This document shows, one piece after another, positions 52,701-60,908 of a stretch of 64,000 nt of DNA. Each line of letters opens with the position of its first letter. Position 1 is the stretch's first letter. Under the pieces are notes generated by a model. That model searched no databases, was not told where the DNA came from, and saw nothing but the letters and a program-made list of their open reading frames with translations. Source of the DNA: Archangium violaceum Cb vi76 (lineage in GTDB: Bacteria; Myxococcota; Myxococcia; Myxococcales; Myxococcaceae); assembly GCF_000733295.1 (NCBI RefSeq), contig NZ_JPMI01000079.1:1-64000 (forward strand), in the 5' to 3' direction. A program made the translations under genes and the position numbers.

Positions 52701-53381
52701 AAGGAGGGGAGGAGCGTGCGCAACGAGCAGCAGCAATTCCAGGTGCTCGCGGCCCTGACGCGCCTGCGGCTGCTGGCCTCCCATCCGCGGCTCTACGACT
52801 CGAAATCGAGCGTCAGCTCCTCCAAGATGCGCCGCCTGCTCGAGTTGCTCGAGGAGCTCCGTGACGCGGGCCACCGCGCGCTCGTGTTCAGCCAGTTCAC
52901 CTCGCACCTCGCCCTGGTGTGCGAGGAGCTCGACCGGGCGGGGTTCCGCTACCAGTACCTGGATGGCTCGACCCCGGCGGGTGCCCGGGCGAAGCGGGTG
53001 GAGGCCTTCCAGCGCGGCGAGGGCGACCTGTTCCTCATCTCGCTGAAGGCGGGAGGAACGGGCATCAACCTGACCGCGGCCGACTACGTCATCCACCTGG
53101 ATCCCTGGTGGAACCCGGCGGTGGAGGATCAGGCCACGGATCGGGCCCATCGCATCGGCCAGGAGAAGCCCGTCACGGTGTACCGGCTCGTCACCCGTGG
53201 AACCATCGAGGAGCAGATCCTCTCGCTCCACGCGGACAAGCGCGCGCTCGTGGCGGGTGTTCTCGAGGGGACGGACGCCGCGGCGCGGCTGACGACGAAG
53301 GATCTCCTCCAGCTGCTCGAAGCGGGCGGTGCTCCGGTGGGCGAGGAGACGTCCTCCGCGTCCGGAAGACTCGTGCACTGA
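49773..53381 (+). CDS. SNF2-family helicase with SWIM zinc finger
   Basis: A 1202-residue ATP-dependent DNA translocase. Residues 1-740 include a SWIM zinc finger (CTCEARGGGCTH, C205-x-C207-x6-C214-x-H216), a nucleic-acid or protein-binding element. The C-terminal half has the RapA/SNF2 motor: DDMGLGKT Walker A, VIDEAQALKNP (DEAQ box), AMSGTPLENHLGELW, LKAGGTGINLTAADYVIHLDPWWNPAVEDQA (shown in pieces) and DRAHRIGQ. Such bacterial proteins remodel RNA polymerase or nucleoprotein; targets unknown. The start is GTG at 49773; its upstream gap holds no strong ribosome binding site. Confidence 0.9.
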   Translation: MSLLTPRTPASSGPVSLPSPFGTRKDLEQWAEAHSLQDALATSAEVLLPALAVDEAQKNSLRYALSGLPIRDIGSREGAARYLAARARGVLEEAVPLAVAAFLADEAESIRLGVLEEVSRPESHEDPALAVLWSRLMQLRRGIRPRANPRSRVARASGTWSFLAEPCAVSWKERWRRVRGGPSYGSFAAESRLSFPNDGEPRLECTCEARGGGCTHALALLDATLDLLEDPARRDEARVLADELLRPSWARALKALEVFEAKLAEPRTFIEVWWRIEHELGMLTAVPSVKKRNRRGSLSSGARTTPARLLDEHRDSLSEQDLRVAELFSSWSARPGARGSTYAARAFLALVGHPRVALDVSPDEPLELKRVRLGFIAVPSGDHIRLEPSVDGEVFDARLLTALMKSFVPGEPLFTAEERRSRCLLIDVSDEARQLFELLQKHGARFPPEAQQPLLERLSRLEARLPLVVPESLKGREVVSETETVVRLRLLPDVSLELELLVRPGPGAPLFHPGVGPRDVLLLRGAERAYVRRSLLTEDERARAMLSTLPLANSEEGPPYCFRMKDTDSALELVAALQNPPRGLAVEWLDEKPRVMSSVGPEALKVQIERKRDWFGINGQLKVEVGRLELAVLLDAARRQQRFVRVDERRWVELSDTLRHRLQAVSDHAFIRSGRVELSPGAVPAIEALGGEGAEVEAAPSWKLLTERLAASLSLRPKPPAALKATLRDYQVEGHAWLSRVAAWGAGACLADDMGLGKTVQAISVLVDRTRLGPALVLCPTSVGFNWVAELRRFAPELRPILYAEQPDRAGCLAKLTKKDVLIVSYGLLTRDIASLSAVTFATLVIDEAQALKNPATHRARAARKLNAGFRLAMSGTPLENHLGELWSLYSIVFPGLLGSWEQFRERFAAPIERGKDPEAREALARVIKPFLLRRTKREVARELPSRTEIQVPVALSEEEWALYEDARLAAVAEVSKEGRSVRNEQQQFQVLAALTRLRLLASHPRLYDSKSSVSSSKMRRLLELLEELRDAGHRALVFSQFTSHLALVCEELDRAGFRYQYLDGSTPAGARAKRVEAFQRGEGDLFLISLKAGGTGINLTAADYVIHLDPWWNPAVEDQATDRAHRIGQEKPVTVYRLVTRGTIEEQILSLHADKRALVAGVLEGTDAAARLTTKDLLQLLEAGGAPVGEETSSASGRLVH

Positions 53382-53442
53382 GGCGCGGGGGCGAGCCGCT
53401 GAAGATGAATCCGGTCTCCAGCGGCTCGGGCCGTGCGCGCGG

Positions 53443-54312
53443 CTACTTCACCTGGCGCATCTGGCTGAAGAGGGCGTACTTGATGCCGTTGGCGTCCAGC
53501 GGATTGTCCTTGTCGTCGCGCAGCTTCCGGGCCCTCGCCATCCAGGCCTCGACGTTGGGGCCGTTGGCGCCGTTGCCGAAGACGAGGGTGTGGGCCTCGT
53601 CCAGCAGCTTGCGCAACTGGTCGTCGGTGATCTTGGCCTTGGGGTCGCTGTTGTAGGTGCCACGCAGCTTGGAGAAGAGGGCGTACTTGATGCCGTCGGC
53701 ATCCAGCGGCCTGGAGGGATCCTCCGGGTGGTCACGCAGCTGCGTGGCGAGGTCGAGCAGCTCCTTCGCCTTGGCGGCGTCGGGCTGGGTGCCGGGACCA
53801 GCGAAGAGCTGGTAGGCATCGTTCACCAGCTTCTTCAGCGTGGGCTCGTCCAGCGTCTTCGTCTGCTCCTTGGTCTTGCCGGTGCGCAGCTCGCTGAAGA
53901 GGGTGTACTTGATGTCGTCGAGACTCAGCGGCTTGGAAGGGTCCTCGGGGCGGTCACGCAGCGTCTTGGCCCGGTTCATCCAGCCCTCGAGCTGGGCCGG
54001 GTCGACATCGCGGCCGAAGATCATCTGGTGGGCCTCGTTCAGCGCCTTGCGCAGCTGATCGTCGGTGAGCTTGCTGCCCGTCACCCCCGGCGCGGCGTTC
54101 TCGGGGGGAGGGGGCGGCGTCATGACGACGGGCGTGGCCGCGGCCTCCACGGAGAACGTGTTCATCCTCACCGCCGTGTCGAAGCCCGTCTGGAACGTGC
54201 TCGCGCTCCGGGCCGTGGTGGTCCGCGCCGGTGCCGCCGGGGTGCCCTTGCTGCTCTCGGTGGCGGTGGTGTTCTGCGTGGGCACGGACGGCCGGTTCTG
54301 TCCGACTTTCAT
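53443..54312 (-). CDS. Three-repeat protein of unknown function
   Basis: A 289-residue protein. The N-terminal 80 residues are Ser/Thr/Pro-rich and disordered, without a signal peptide. Three repeats of about 60 residues follow (82-144, 154-218, 228-287). Each consists of an L-x-D/E-x-x-L-R/K-K-hydrophobic helix, DAxx(L/M)F, A-L-R-D, and the pattern D-I-K-Y-x-L-F-S-x-L-R (IKYTLFSEL, IKYALFSKL, IKYALFSQM). I do not know this repeat; similar units may be a repeated helical domain. It is convergent with SNF2. No start-site ribosome binding site is notable. Confidence 0.8.
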   Translation of the reverse strand: MKVGQNRPSVPTQNTTATESSKGTPAAPARTTTARSASTFQTGFDTAVRMNTFSVEAAATPVVMTPPPPPENAAPGVTGSKLTDDQLRKALNEAHQMIFGRDVDPAQLEGWMNRAKTLRDRPEDPSKPLSLDDIKYTLFSELRTGKTKEQTKTLDEPTLKKLVNDAYQLFAGPGTQPDAAKAKELLDLATQLRDHPEDPSRPLDADGIKYALFSKLRGTYNSDPKAKITDDQLRKLLDEAHTLVFGNGANGPNVEAWMARARKLRDDKDNPLDANGIKYALFSQMRQVK

Positions 54313-54460
54313 GGTGTTCTCCCCCCTGGGGAACGGGATGCAGCGAGAAAGTGAAGACGCCTCTGGCCCTCAGATTATCGGGATGACCTGGATGGAGTTT
54401 CGTGCCCGGGCGCAGGGCCCTCCAAAGGTCTGGAAATCAATGGTTCATGGGCTCGATGGG

Positions 54461-55126
54461 TCAGAAAAGCCGTACTCCCACGAAGAAGGCGGTGCTGAGG
54501 CCGAGCTGGAGCCACCGGCGATCATCCTCGGTGAAGTCATAGGTGCCCCGGGTGAGGGTGAGCGCATAGGTGCCGGTGGAGAAGCGGAGCCGGGCCTCGA
54601 AGCCCAGGAAGAAACGAGAGGCGGAGGGGAAATAGTTCCCTCCCATGCCGAGCCCGAGGACGGCGCCCCGGCCGCGGCCCTCGAAGCGGTAGCCGGGGGC
54701 GGTGACGGTGGTGTGCGGCTCGAGCACGCCCCCCAGGAGGACGCCGAAGAGGTCCATCCGGCTGTAGTTCCGGTTGGTCACGGTGAAGTGGTAGCCCAGG
54801 CGGCCCACGACGGAGAGGTCCCAGCGTGAGGTGTCGCGCTCGGAGAAGAGGTTGGGAACCCAGCAGGCCAGCGCGCACAGGTTGGCGCCGAGCTCCGCGC
54901 CGAGGGAGAGCGTACCGGCGGCGATGGGCAGCACGCCGGCCTCCACGGTGGCACCGGCCTCGAGGGACAGGGGGAGGAGCGAGGCGGCCGCCTCGACGCG
55001 CAGGTCGACGTTGCCCGGGCGCAGGAGGGGACGGGGCAATTCCTCGGCTCCGGCCACGCCGGGAGCCATCGCCAGCCATCCGAGCAGGAGCAGGTTGAAG
55101 CAGCCGACGTGCGTGGGAGTCTCCAC
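54461..55126 (-). CDS. Outer membrane beta-barrel protein
   Basis: A 221-residue protein with a signal peptide (LLLLGWLAMAPGVAGAEE) and alternating strands ending in a terminal phenylalanine (FVGVRLF), typical of barrels. Strands such as LSVVGRLGYHFTVTN and FLGFEARLRFSTG support it. Function is unknown. The GTG start at 55126 lies 10 bases after the stop of the 2OG oxygenase gene (same strand), so the two form an operon. Confidence 0.8.
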   Translation of the reverse strand: METPTHVGCFNLLLLGWLAMAPGVAGAEELPRPLLRPGNVDLRVEAAASLLPLSLEAGATVEAGVLPIAAGTLSLGAELGANLCALACWVPNLFSERDTSRWDLSVVGRLGYHFTVTNRNYSRMDLFGVLLGGVLEPHTTVTAPGYRFEGRGRGAVLGLGMGGNYFPSASRFFLGFEARLRFSTGTYALTLTRGTYDFTEDDRRWLQLGLSTAFFVGVRLF

Positions 55127-55136
55127 GCCGCCGAGG

Positions 55137-56099
55137 CTACTTGATGAGGCCGATCTCCCGCAGGCGCTGCTTGAGGAAGGCGTCGGCGGTAATGGGGGGC
55201 TGGCCCGGCTTCTCCGGCGTCACGGTGCCGGGCAGGGGCTCGAGCACGCACTCCGGATAGGGGTGCACGAAGAAGGGCATGGAGTAGCGCGTGTTGTCCT
55301 CGGCGGCCGAGGGCGGGTTGACCACGCGGTGGGTGGTGGCGGGGATGACGCCGTTGGTGATGCGGCTCATCATGTCGCCCGAGTCCACGACGATCTGCCC
55401 GCGCAGCGTGTCCACGGGAATCCACTCGCCGTCGCGGGTGAGGATCTCCAGGCCCGAGGCGGTGCCCTCGCACAGCAGGGTGAGCAGGTTGATGTCCTCG
55501 TGCTCGGCGGCGCGCACCGCGCCGGGGATGAACTTCTCCTTCAGGGGCGGGTAGTGGATGACGCGAAGCACGGAGGTGCCGTCCTGCGCCATGTCGCTGA
55601 AGGTGTTGCGCTCGATGCCGAAGTACTCGGCCACGGCCTGCAGCATCAGCCCCGCGGCCTCGTCCAGCGCGTTGAAGAGGGCGAGCGTGTTGGAGCGGAA
55701 GGACGGCACCTCTTCCGGCCAGACGTTGTAGGCGGCGGTGTCCGGGCGGCGCGGGTGGCCCTCGGGGAGGTCACGGCCCACGTGGTAGAACTCCTTGAGG
55801 TCGCCCACGGTGCGGTTCTTCGCGTGCTCCTTGCCGAAGGGGGTATAGGCGCGCTGACCGCCGAACTCCGCCACGTGGTAGCGGTGCTTCACCTGCTCCG
55901 GCAGGCGGAAGAAGGACTCCACGTCCGCGTAGGTGCGGCGGATGAGCCCGTCGTCGATGCCGTGACCCTCGACGGAGACGAAACCGAACTCCTTGAGGGC
56001 CTCTCCGAACACCCGGACGAAGCGGGCTCGCTCCTCGGGGTTGCCGGAGCGGTAGTGGGACAGGTTGACGAGGGGGATGCGGCGGGGGGAAGGAGACAT
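55137..56099 (-). CDS. 2-oxoglutarate/Fe(II)-dependent oxygenase (isopenicillin N synthase family)
   Basis: A 320-residue enzyme. Iron ligands are H and D of AAEHEDINLLTLL and H of ATTHRVV, and the RxS motif NTRYSMPFF binds the 2-oxoglutarate carboxylate, giving the complete facial triad and cosubstrate site. The N-terminal domain (FVRVFGEALKEFGFVSVEGHGI) is family-typical. The substrate is unknown; plant and bacterial relatives act on small molecules. First gene of a two-gene operon with the barrel protein. Confidence 0.92.
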   Translation of the reverse strand: MSPSPRRIPLVNLSHYRSGNPEERARFVRVFGEALKEFGFVSVEGHGIDDGLIRRTYADVESFFRLPEQVKHRYHVAEFGGQRAYTPFGKEHAKNRTVGDLKEFYHVGRDLPEGHPRRPDTAAYNVWPEEVPSFRSNTLALFNALDEAAGLMLQAVAEYFGIERNTFSDMAQDGTSVLRVIHYPPLKEKFIPGAVRAAEHEDINLLTLLCEGTASGLEILTRDGEWIPVDTLRGQIVVDSGDMMSRITNGVIPATTHRVVNPPSAAEDNTRYSMPFFVHPYPECVLEPLPGTVTPEKPGQPPITADAFLKQRLREIGLIK

Positions 56100-56273
56100 G
56101 GCGGGCCTACTCTAGCCGCCCTCCAGGGGACAGGTGAACTGCCCTCCCACCCCGACGCGGCGGCCGTCTGGTTGACATGCGCACCTTTCTCCGGCAGTCA
56201 CGCCCCCGGACACCAAGTGAATTTCCGCCTCCTGTCGCCGTGGGGCGGGGTTCCGATGAGGGAGGGAAGACCC

Positions 56274-56552
56274 ATGAGGATGTTCCGGATTCAGATGGCC
56301 GTGGCGCTGGCCTGCGGCAGTCTCGTCGTTGGTTGCACTACCACCGAGCAGCGGTTCTGCGAGCGCGCGGATGAATGCAACTTCCTTCCGGCGGGCCTGA
56401 GCGCGGATGAGTGCACGGACCAGTACACCAAGTGCACGAGCGATCTCACCTCCTCGGAGCGCGCGGACTGGGACAACGGGACGAAGGACTGCCTCGAGCT
56501 GCAGTCCTGCACGAACTTCGTGAACTGCTTCCAGAACGTCCCGGGCTGCTAG
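56274..56552 (+). CDS. Small Cys-rich lipoprotein
   Basis: A 92-residue predicted lipoprotein (LVVGC at 17-21; ATG at 56274 with GGAGG upstream). The mature part has eight further cysteines (29, 35, 47, 54, 73, 79, 85, 92) in a C-x6-C ... C-x5-C pattern, suggesting disulphides. A convergent neighbour at 56601-56948 has the same spacing (see findings). The family is not recognised. Confidence 0.8.
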   Translation: MRMFRIQMAVALACGSLVVGCTTTEQRFCERADECNFLPAGLSADECTDQYTKCTSDLTSSERADWDNGTKDCLELQSCTNFVNCFQNVPGC

Positions 56553-56600
56553 GCGGTCCGCGGTCCGGCTGGCTTCTGGGCTCGTCCAGGAGCCACCGGG

Positions 56601-56948
56601 CTAGAAGATGGCCGCCTCGCACGCGTTGCTGAGGGCGTTGCCGCCGCTGTCACAGGCGGTGAGGGCCTGGAAGAAGGGCTCCTGTTGCTCGAGCTGGCAG
56701 GTGCCGAGCCGCTCGTAGCACTCCACCTGGGCCTGGAGCCGCTCCAGGTCTTCCCCGTCGCACTCCTGGAGGTTCTGCTCGCACCGGCCGGCCTCGAAGG
56801 CGGGCAGGGGGGCCTGCTCCACGCAGGCCTGGGACTTCCGGGCCACCTCCGCATAGGCCGCCGCCAGATCCTCGCAGGCGGTGCTCCGGCACCCGCCCAG
56901 GAGCACCGCGGCGGCCAGGGGGGCGAGCATCCATCCGGACTTCCGCAT
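56601..56948 (-). CDS. Small Cys-rich lipoprotein, related to the one at 56274
   Basis: A 115-residue predicted lipoprotein (LLGGC at 16-20; ATG at 56948 preceded by AAGGAG). The mature part has eight cysteines beyond the lipidated one, with a CEQNLQEC (C-x6-C) motif and CYERLGTC, similar to the preceding gene. The two are convergent, ending about 48 bases apart. Unknown function. Confidence 0.8.
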   Translation of the reverse strand: MRKSGWMLAPLAAAVLLGGCRSTACEDLAAAYAEVARKSQACVEQAPLPAFEAGRCEQNLQECDGEDLERLQAQVECYERLGTCQLEQQEPFFQALTACDSGGNALSNACEAAIF

Positions 56949-57098
56949 CGGGAGCACTCCTTGTAGAAGGGGAGGGCCCAGCCTAGCGGCGGGGCAGGCG
57001 GCCGGGCGGGCTGGGGAGCACCGCCTGTCCACGGGTGGGCAGGGCGAGGGGTGGGGGCTCCGGGAGTGCACTCCGTGCGCCACCGCGTGCTATCTGCC

Positions 57099-57127
57099 TT
57101 GACTCCCCTGTCCTTCTCCCGTAGATC
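57099..57127 (+). promoter_or_regulatory. Candidate promoter of rplU
   Basis: TTGACT (57099-57104) followed 17 bases on by TAGATC (57122-57127). The -35 is strong; the -10 is weak. It is in the right place to start the rplU-rpmA-obg transcript, leaving a leader of roughly 95 bases. Confidence 0.45.
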
Positions 57128-57146
57128 GGGCGACCTTTGCATCGTA

Positions 57147-57224
57147 GGACGGTTTTTCACGTCCGAAATGCACGCCGGCCTTTCACGGGTTGAATCAACC
57201 CGGAACAAAACTCAGGGGTTCAAC
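57147..57224 (+). promoter_or_regulatory. Structured leader of rplU
   Basis: The untranslated leader has a small hairpin (GGACG/CGTCC, 57147-57164) and a 17-bp palindrome (57186-57202, centred on GGGTTGA-A-TCAACCC). Its left arm GTTGAA can also pair with TTCAAC (57219-57224), just before the rplU ATG. This offers a switch over the ribosome binding site AGGGG. It is not proven. Confidence 0.45.
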
Positions 57225-57225
57225 G

Positions 57226-57534
57226 ATGTACGCAGTCATTCGCACGGGCGGGAAGCAGTACCGCGTGGCCGAGGGCGACGTGCTCCGGATCGAGAAGGTC
57301 ACGGGAGACGTCGGCGCCGAGGTGACCTTCAACGAAGTCCTGATGCTCGGTGGTTCGGACAGCCCCAAGGTGGGCCGTCCGACCGTGTCGGGCGCCAGGG
57401 TCGTGGGCAAGATCCTTGCCCAGGACAAGCACCGCAAGGTGCTGCACTTCCGCAAGGAGAAGGAGGGCTGGACGCGCCGCCGTGGCCACCGTCAGCCCTA
57501 CACCGAGGTCAAGGTGACCTCCATCTCCGGCTAG
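57226..57534 (+). CDS. rplU: 50S ribosomal protein L21
   Basis: A 102-residue large-subunit protein bound to 23S rRNA domain VI. The family opening [18 protein letters not shown] and [13 protein letters not shown], then [21 protein letters not shown] are all recognised. The ATG at 57226 is preceded by AGGGG. It opens the rplU-rpmA-obg cluster typical of bacteria. Confidence 0.97.
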   Translation: MYAVIRTGGKQYRVAEGDVLRIEKVTGDVGAEVTFNEVLMLGGSDSPKVGRPTVSGARVVGKILAQDKHRKVLHFRKEKEGWTRRRGHRQPYTEVKVTSISG

Positions 57535-57594
57535 TCCGGGTCACAACTTTCCGGAGCGCTGTGAGGCGCGCCGGCCTCATCAGGAATCGGTGTC

Positions 57595-57861
57595 ATGGCT
57601 CATAAAAAGGGACAAGGTTCTTCGCGCAACGGTCGCGATTCCAATCCGAAGTACCGCGGCGTGAAGGTGTTCGCCGGCGAGACTGTCAGCGCGGGGAGCA
57701 TCCTCGTGCGGCAGCTCGGCACGGTGATCCACCCGGGCGCCAACGTGAAGCTCGGTCGTGACTACACCCTGTTCGCCACGGTGGACGGAGTGGTGAAGTA
57801 CGAGCGCCAGGGCCGGGACCGCAAGAAGGTCTCCGTGCACCCGGCGCAGACGAGCGCCTAG
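57595..57861 (+). CDS. rpmA: 50S ribosomal protein L27
   Basis: An 88-residue protein near the peptidyl-transferase centre; the [17 protein letters not shown]-terminus reaches the active site and is typical. There is no N-terminal extension of the kind that is processed in Firmicutes. It follows rplU after 60 bases. Confidence 0.97.
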   Translation: MAHKKGQGSSRNGRDSNPKYRGVKVFAGETVSAGSILVRQLGTVIHPGANVKLGRDYTLFATVDGVVKYERQGRDRKKVSVHPAQTSA

Positions 57862-57918
57862 TCCGCGCGTCGTCTGAAAGGGGAACGGGCCCTGGCCGGT
57901 TCCCTGTTTGCCTCGTGA

Positions 57919-59361
<1,443 letters not shown>

Positions 59362-59365
59362 CACG

Positions 59366-60055
59366 ATGGCTGGTGGCGGCCCCCGTTACGAGAAGCTCGA
59401 GAAGGCTCCGATCGACGCGGAGTCCCTGTTGCTCGATGTGCGCAAGGAGAAGATCGACAAGGTCATCTCACAGCGCACGCGCACCTTCACCATCGTGCTG
59501 GACCGGCTGGAGGACAGCTTCAACATCGCCGCGGTGTTGCGCACCTGCGAGGCCAATGGCCTCCAGGAGGTGCATGTCATCGTCAACCCCGCGGCGCCCT
59601 TCATGCCCAACTCGCGGGTGGGGCAGGGGTGCGACAAGTGGCTCGACGTGAAGCTCTACAAGGACTTCGCCTCGTGCCGCGAGCACCTCAAGTCGCGGGG
59701 CTTCTCCCTCTACGCCTCGGCCATTCGCGAGGACGCCACCAGCCTGTACTCGATGCGTTTCGACTCGAAGATCGCCCTCGTCTTCGGCAACGAGCGTGAA
59801 GGGGTGAGCCAGGAGGTGCTGGACGGTTCGGACGGCACCTTCTGGATTCCGATGCGCGGCTTCAGCCAGAGTCTGAACATCTCCGCCGCCGTGTCGGCCT
59901 GTGTCACCCGGGTCATCTCCTGGCGCGAGGAGCACCTCGGGCGTGTGGGAGACCTCACCGAGGCCGAGGCCCAGGTGCTGCGTGACCGCTTCTATATGCT
60001 CGCTGTGAAACAGCGGAAGCGCATCTTCAAGAAGGCGCCCCCCTCCAAGCCTTGA
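59366..60055 (+). CDS. TrmH/SpoU family RNA methyltransferase
   Basis: A 229-residue SPOUT RNA 2'-O-methyltransferase. The C-terminal SAM-binding knot is clear: IALVFGNEREGVSQEVL, FWIPMRGFSQSLNISAAVSAC, as in TrmH, which methylates G18 of tRNA. The N-terminal half (RTFTIVLDRLEDSFNIAAVLRTCEA) also fits TrmH. The exact RNA target is not settled. It starts four bases after the obg stop, so the genes are co-transcribed. Confidence 0.92.
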   Translation: MAGGGPRYEKLEKAPIDAESLLLDVRKEKIDKVISQRTRTFTIVLDRLEDSFNIAAVLRTCEANGLQEVHVIVNPAAPFMPNSRVGQGCDKWLDVKLYKDFASCREHLKSRGFSLYASAIREDATSLYSMRFDSKIALVFGNEREGVSQEVLDGSDGTFWIPMRGFSQSLNISAAVSACVTRVISWREEHLGRVGDLTEAEAQVLRDRFYMLAVKQRKRIFKKAPPSKP

Positions 60056-60131
60056 ATGCCGGGCCGGGTGCCCCGTCTGTAGGTACAGTTGGATTCGCGG
60101 GCGGCTCGCCCGCCTGGAGAGAGCTCAAGCC

Positions 60132-60905
60132 ATGTACCTCGAGAAGCTGCTCGTGACCCTGCTCGCCGCGCCGGTGATTGCTCCGGTGCCCACCACCGTT
60201 GCCCACCAGGTGGTCGCCCAGGCGCCCGCTCAGCCGGCCCCTGCTCCGGCCGCTCCCAAGGCGGAAGCGCCAAAGGCCGCCGCGGCCCCCAAGTCCGCCG
60301 AGAAGAAGATCGCTCCCGAGGTGAAGGAACTGGTGGAGCGGATGCAGGCCTTCTACGAGAAGACGCAGGACTTCTCGGCCGAGTTCAAGCAGGACTACAA
60401 GTACAAGGTCCTGCGGCGCACGCAGTCCTCCACGGGCACGGTCATCTACAAGAAGCCGGGCCTGATGCGCTGGGAGTACCTGAAGCCCTCCACGCGCACC
60501 TTCGTGCTGGCCGGCGAGAAGGTGTACGCGTACGACCCCGAGGCGCAGACGCTGAGCGTGGGCCGCATCGACACCAGCCAGCTTTCCGCGTCGGTGACGT
60601 TCCTCTTCGGCCAGGGCAAGCTGGCGGACGAGTTCTCCATCAGCAAGGGCGCGTGCAAGGACTGCAAGGGCACGCTCCTGGTGCTGGATCCCCTCAAGCC
60701 GGATCCGCGCTTCCAGCAGGTGCGCCTGGAGGTGGACCCGAAGACGGCGCAGGTGCTGAAGAGCACGGTGGTGGATCCGGACGGCAGCGAGAACGCCATC
60801 GCCTTCCTCAACCTGAAGACGAACGTGGGCGTCGGGGCGGATGCCTTCAAGATCAACCCGCCCGAGGGGACGCGCATCGACGACTTCACCAAGCCGCGGA
60901 AGTAG
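60132..60905 (+). CDS. lolA: Outer membrane lipoprotein carrier protein LolA
   Basis: A 257-residue periplasmic chaperone that carries lipoproteins from LolCDE to the outer membrane. The signal peptide (LEKLLVTLLAAPVIAPVPT) and an Ala/Pro/Lys linker (about 30-60) precede the LolA beta-barrel-like fold: FSAEFKQDYKYKV, GTVIYKKPGLMRWEY and DPRFQQVRLEVDPKTA. The linker is longer than usual. ATG at 60132 precedes the signal. It follows the TrmH gene after 76 bases and is followed after three bases by a lipoprotein gene. Confidence 0.93.
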   Translation: MYLEKLLVTLLAAPVIAPVPTTVAHQVVAQAPAQPAPAPAAPKAEAPKAAAAPKSAEKKIAPEVKELVERMQAFYEKTQDFSAEFKQDYKYKVLRRTQSSTGTVIYKKPGLMRWEYLKPSTRTFVLAGEKVYAYDPEAQTLSVGRIDTSQLSASVTFLFGQGKLADEFSISKGACKDCKGTLLVLDPLKPDPRFQQVRLEVDPKTAQVLKSTVVDPDGSENAIAFLNLKTNVGVGADAFKINPPEGTRIDDFTKPRK

Positions 60906-60908
60906 CCG

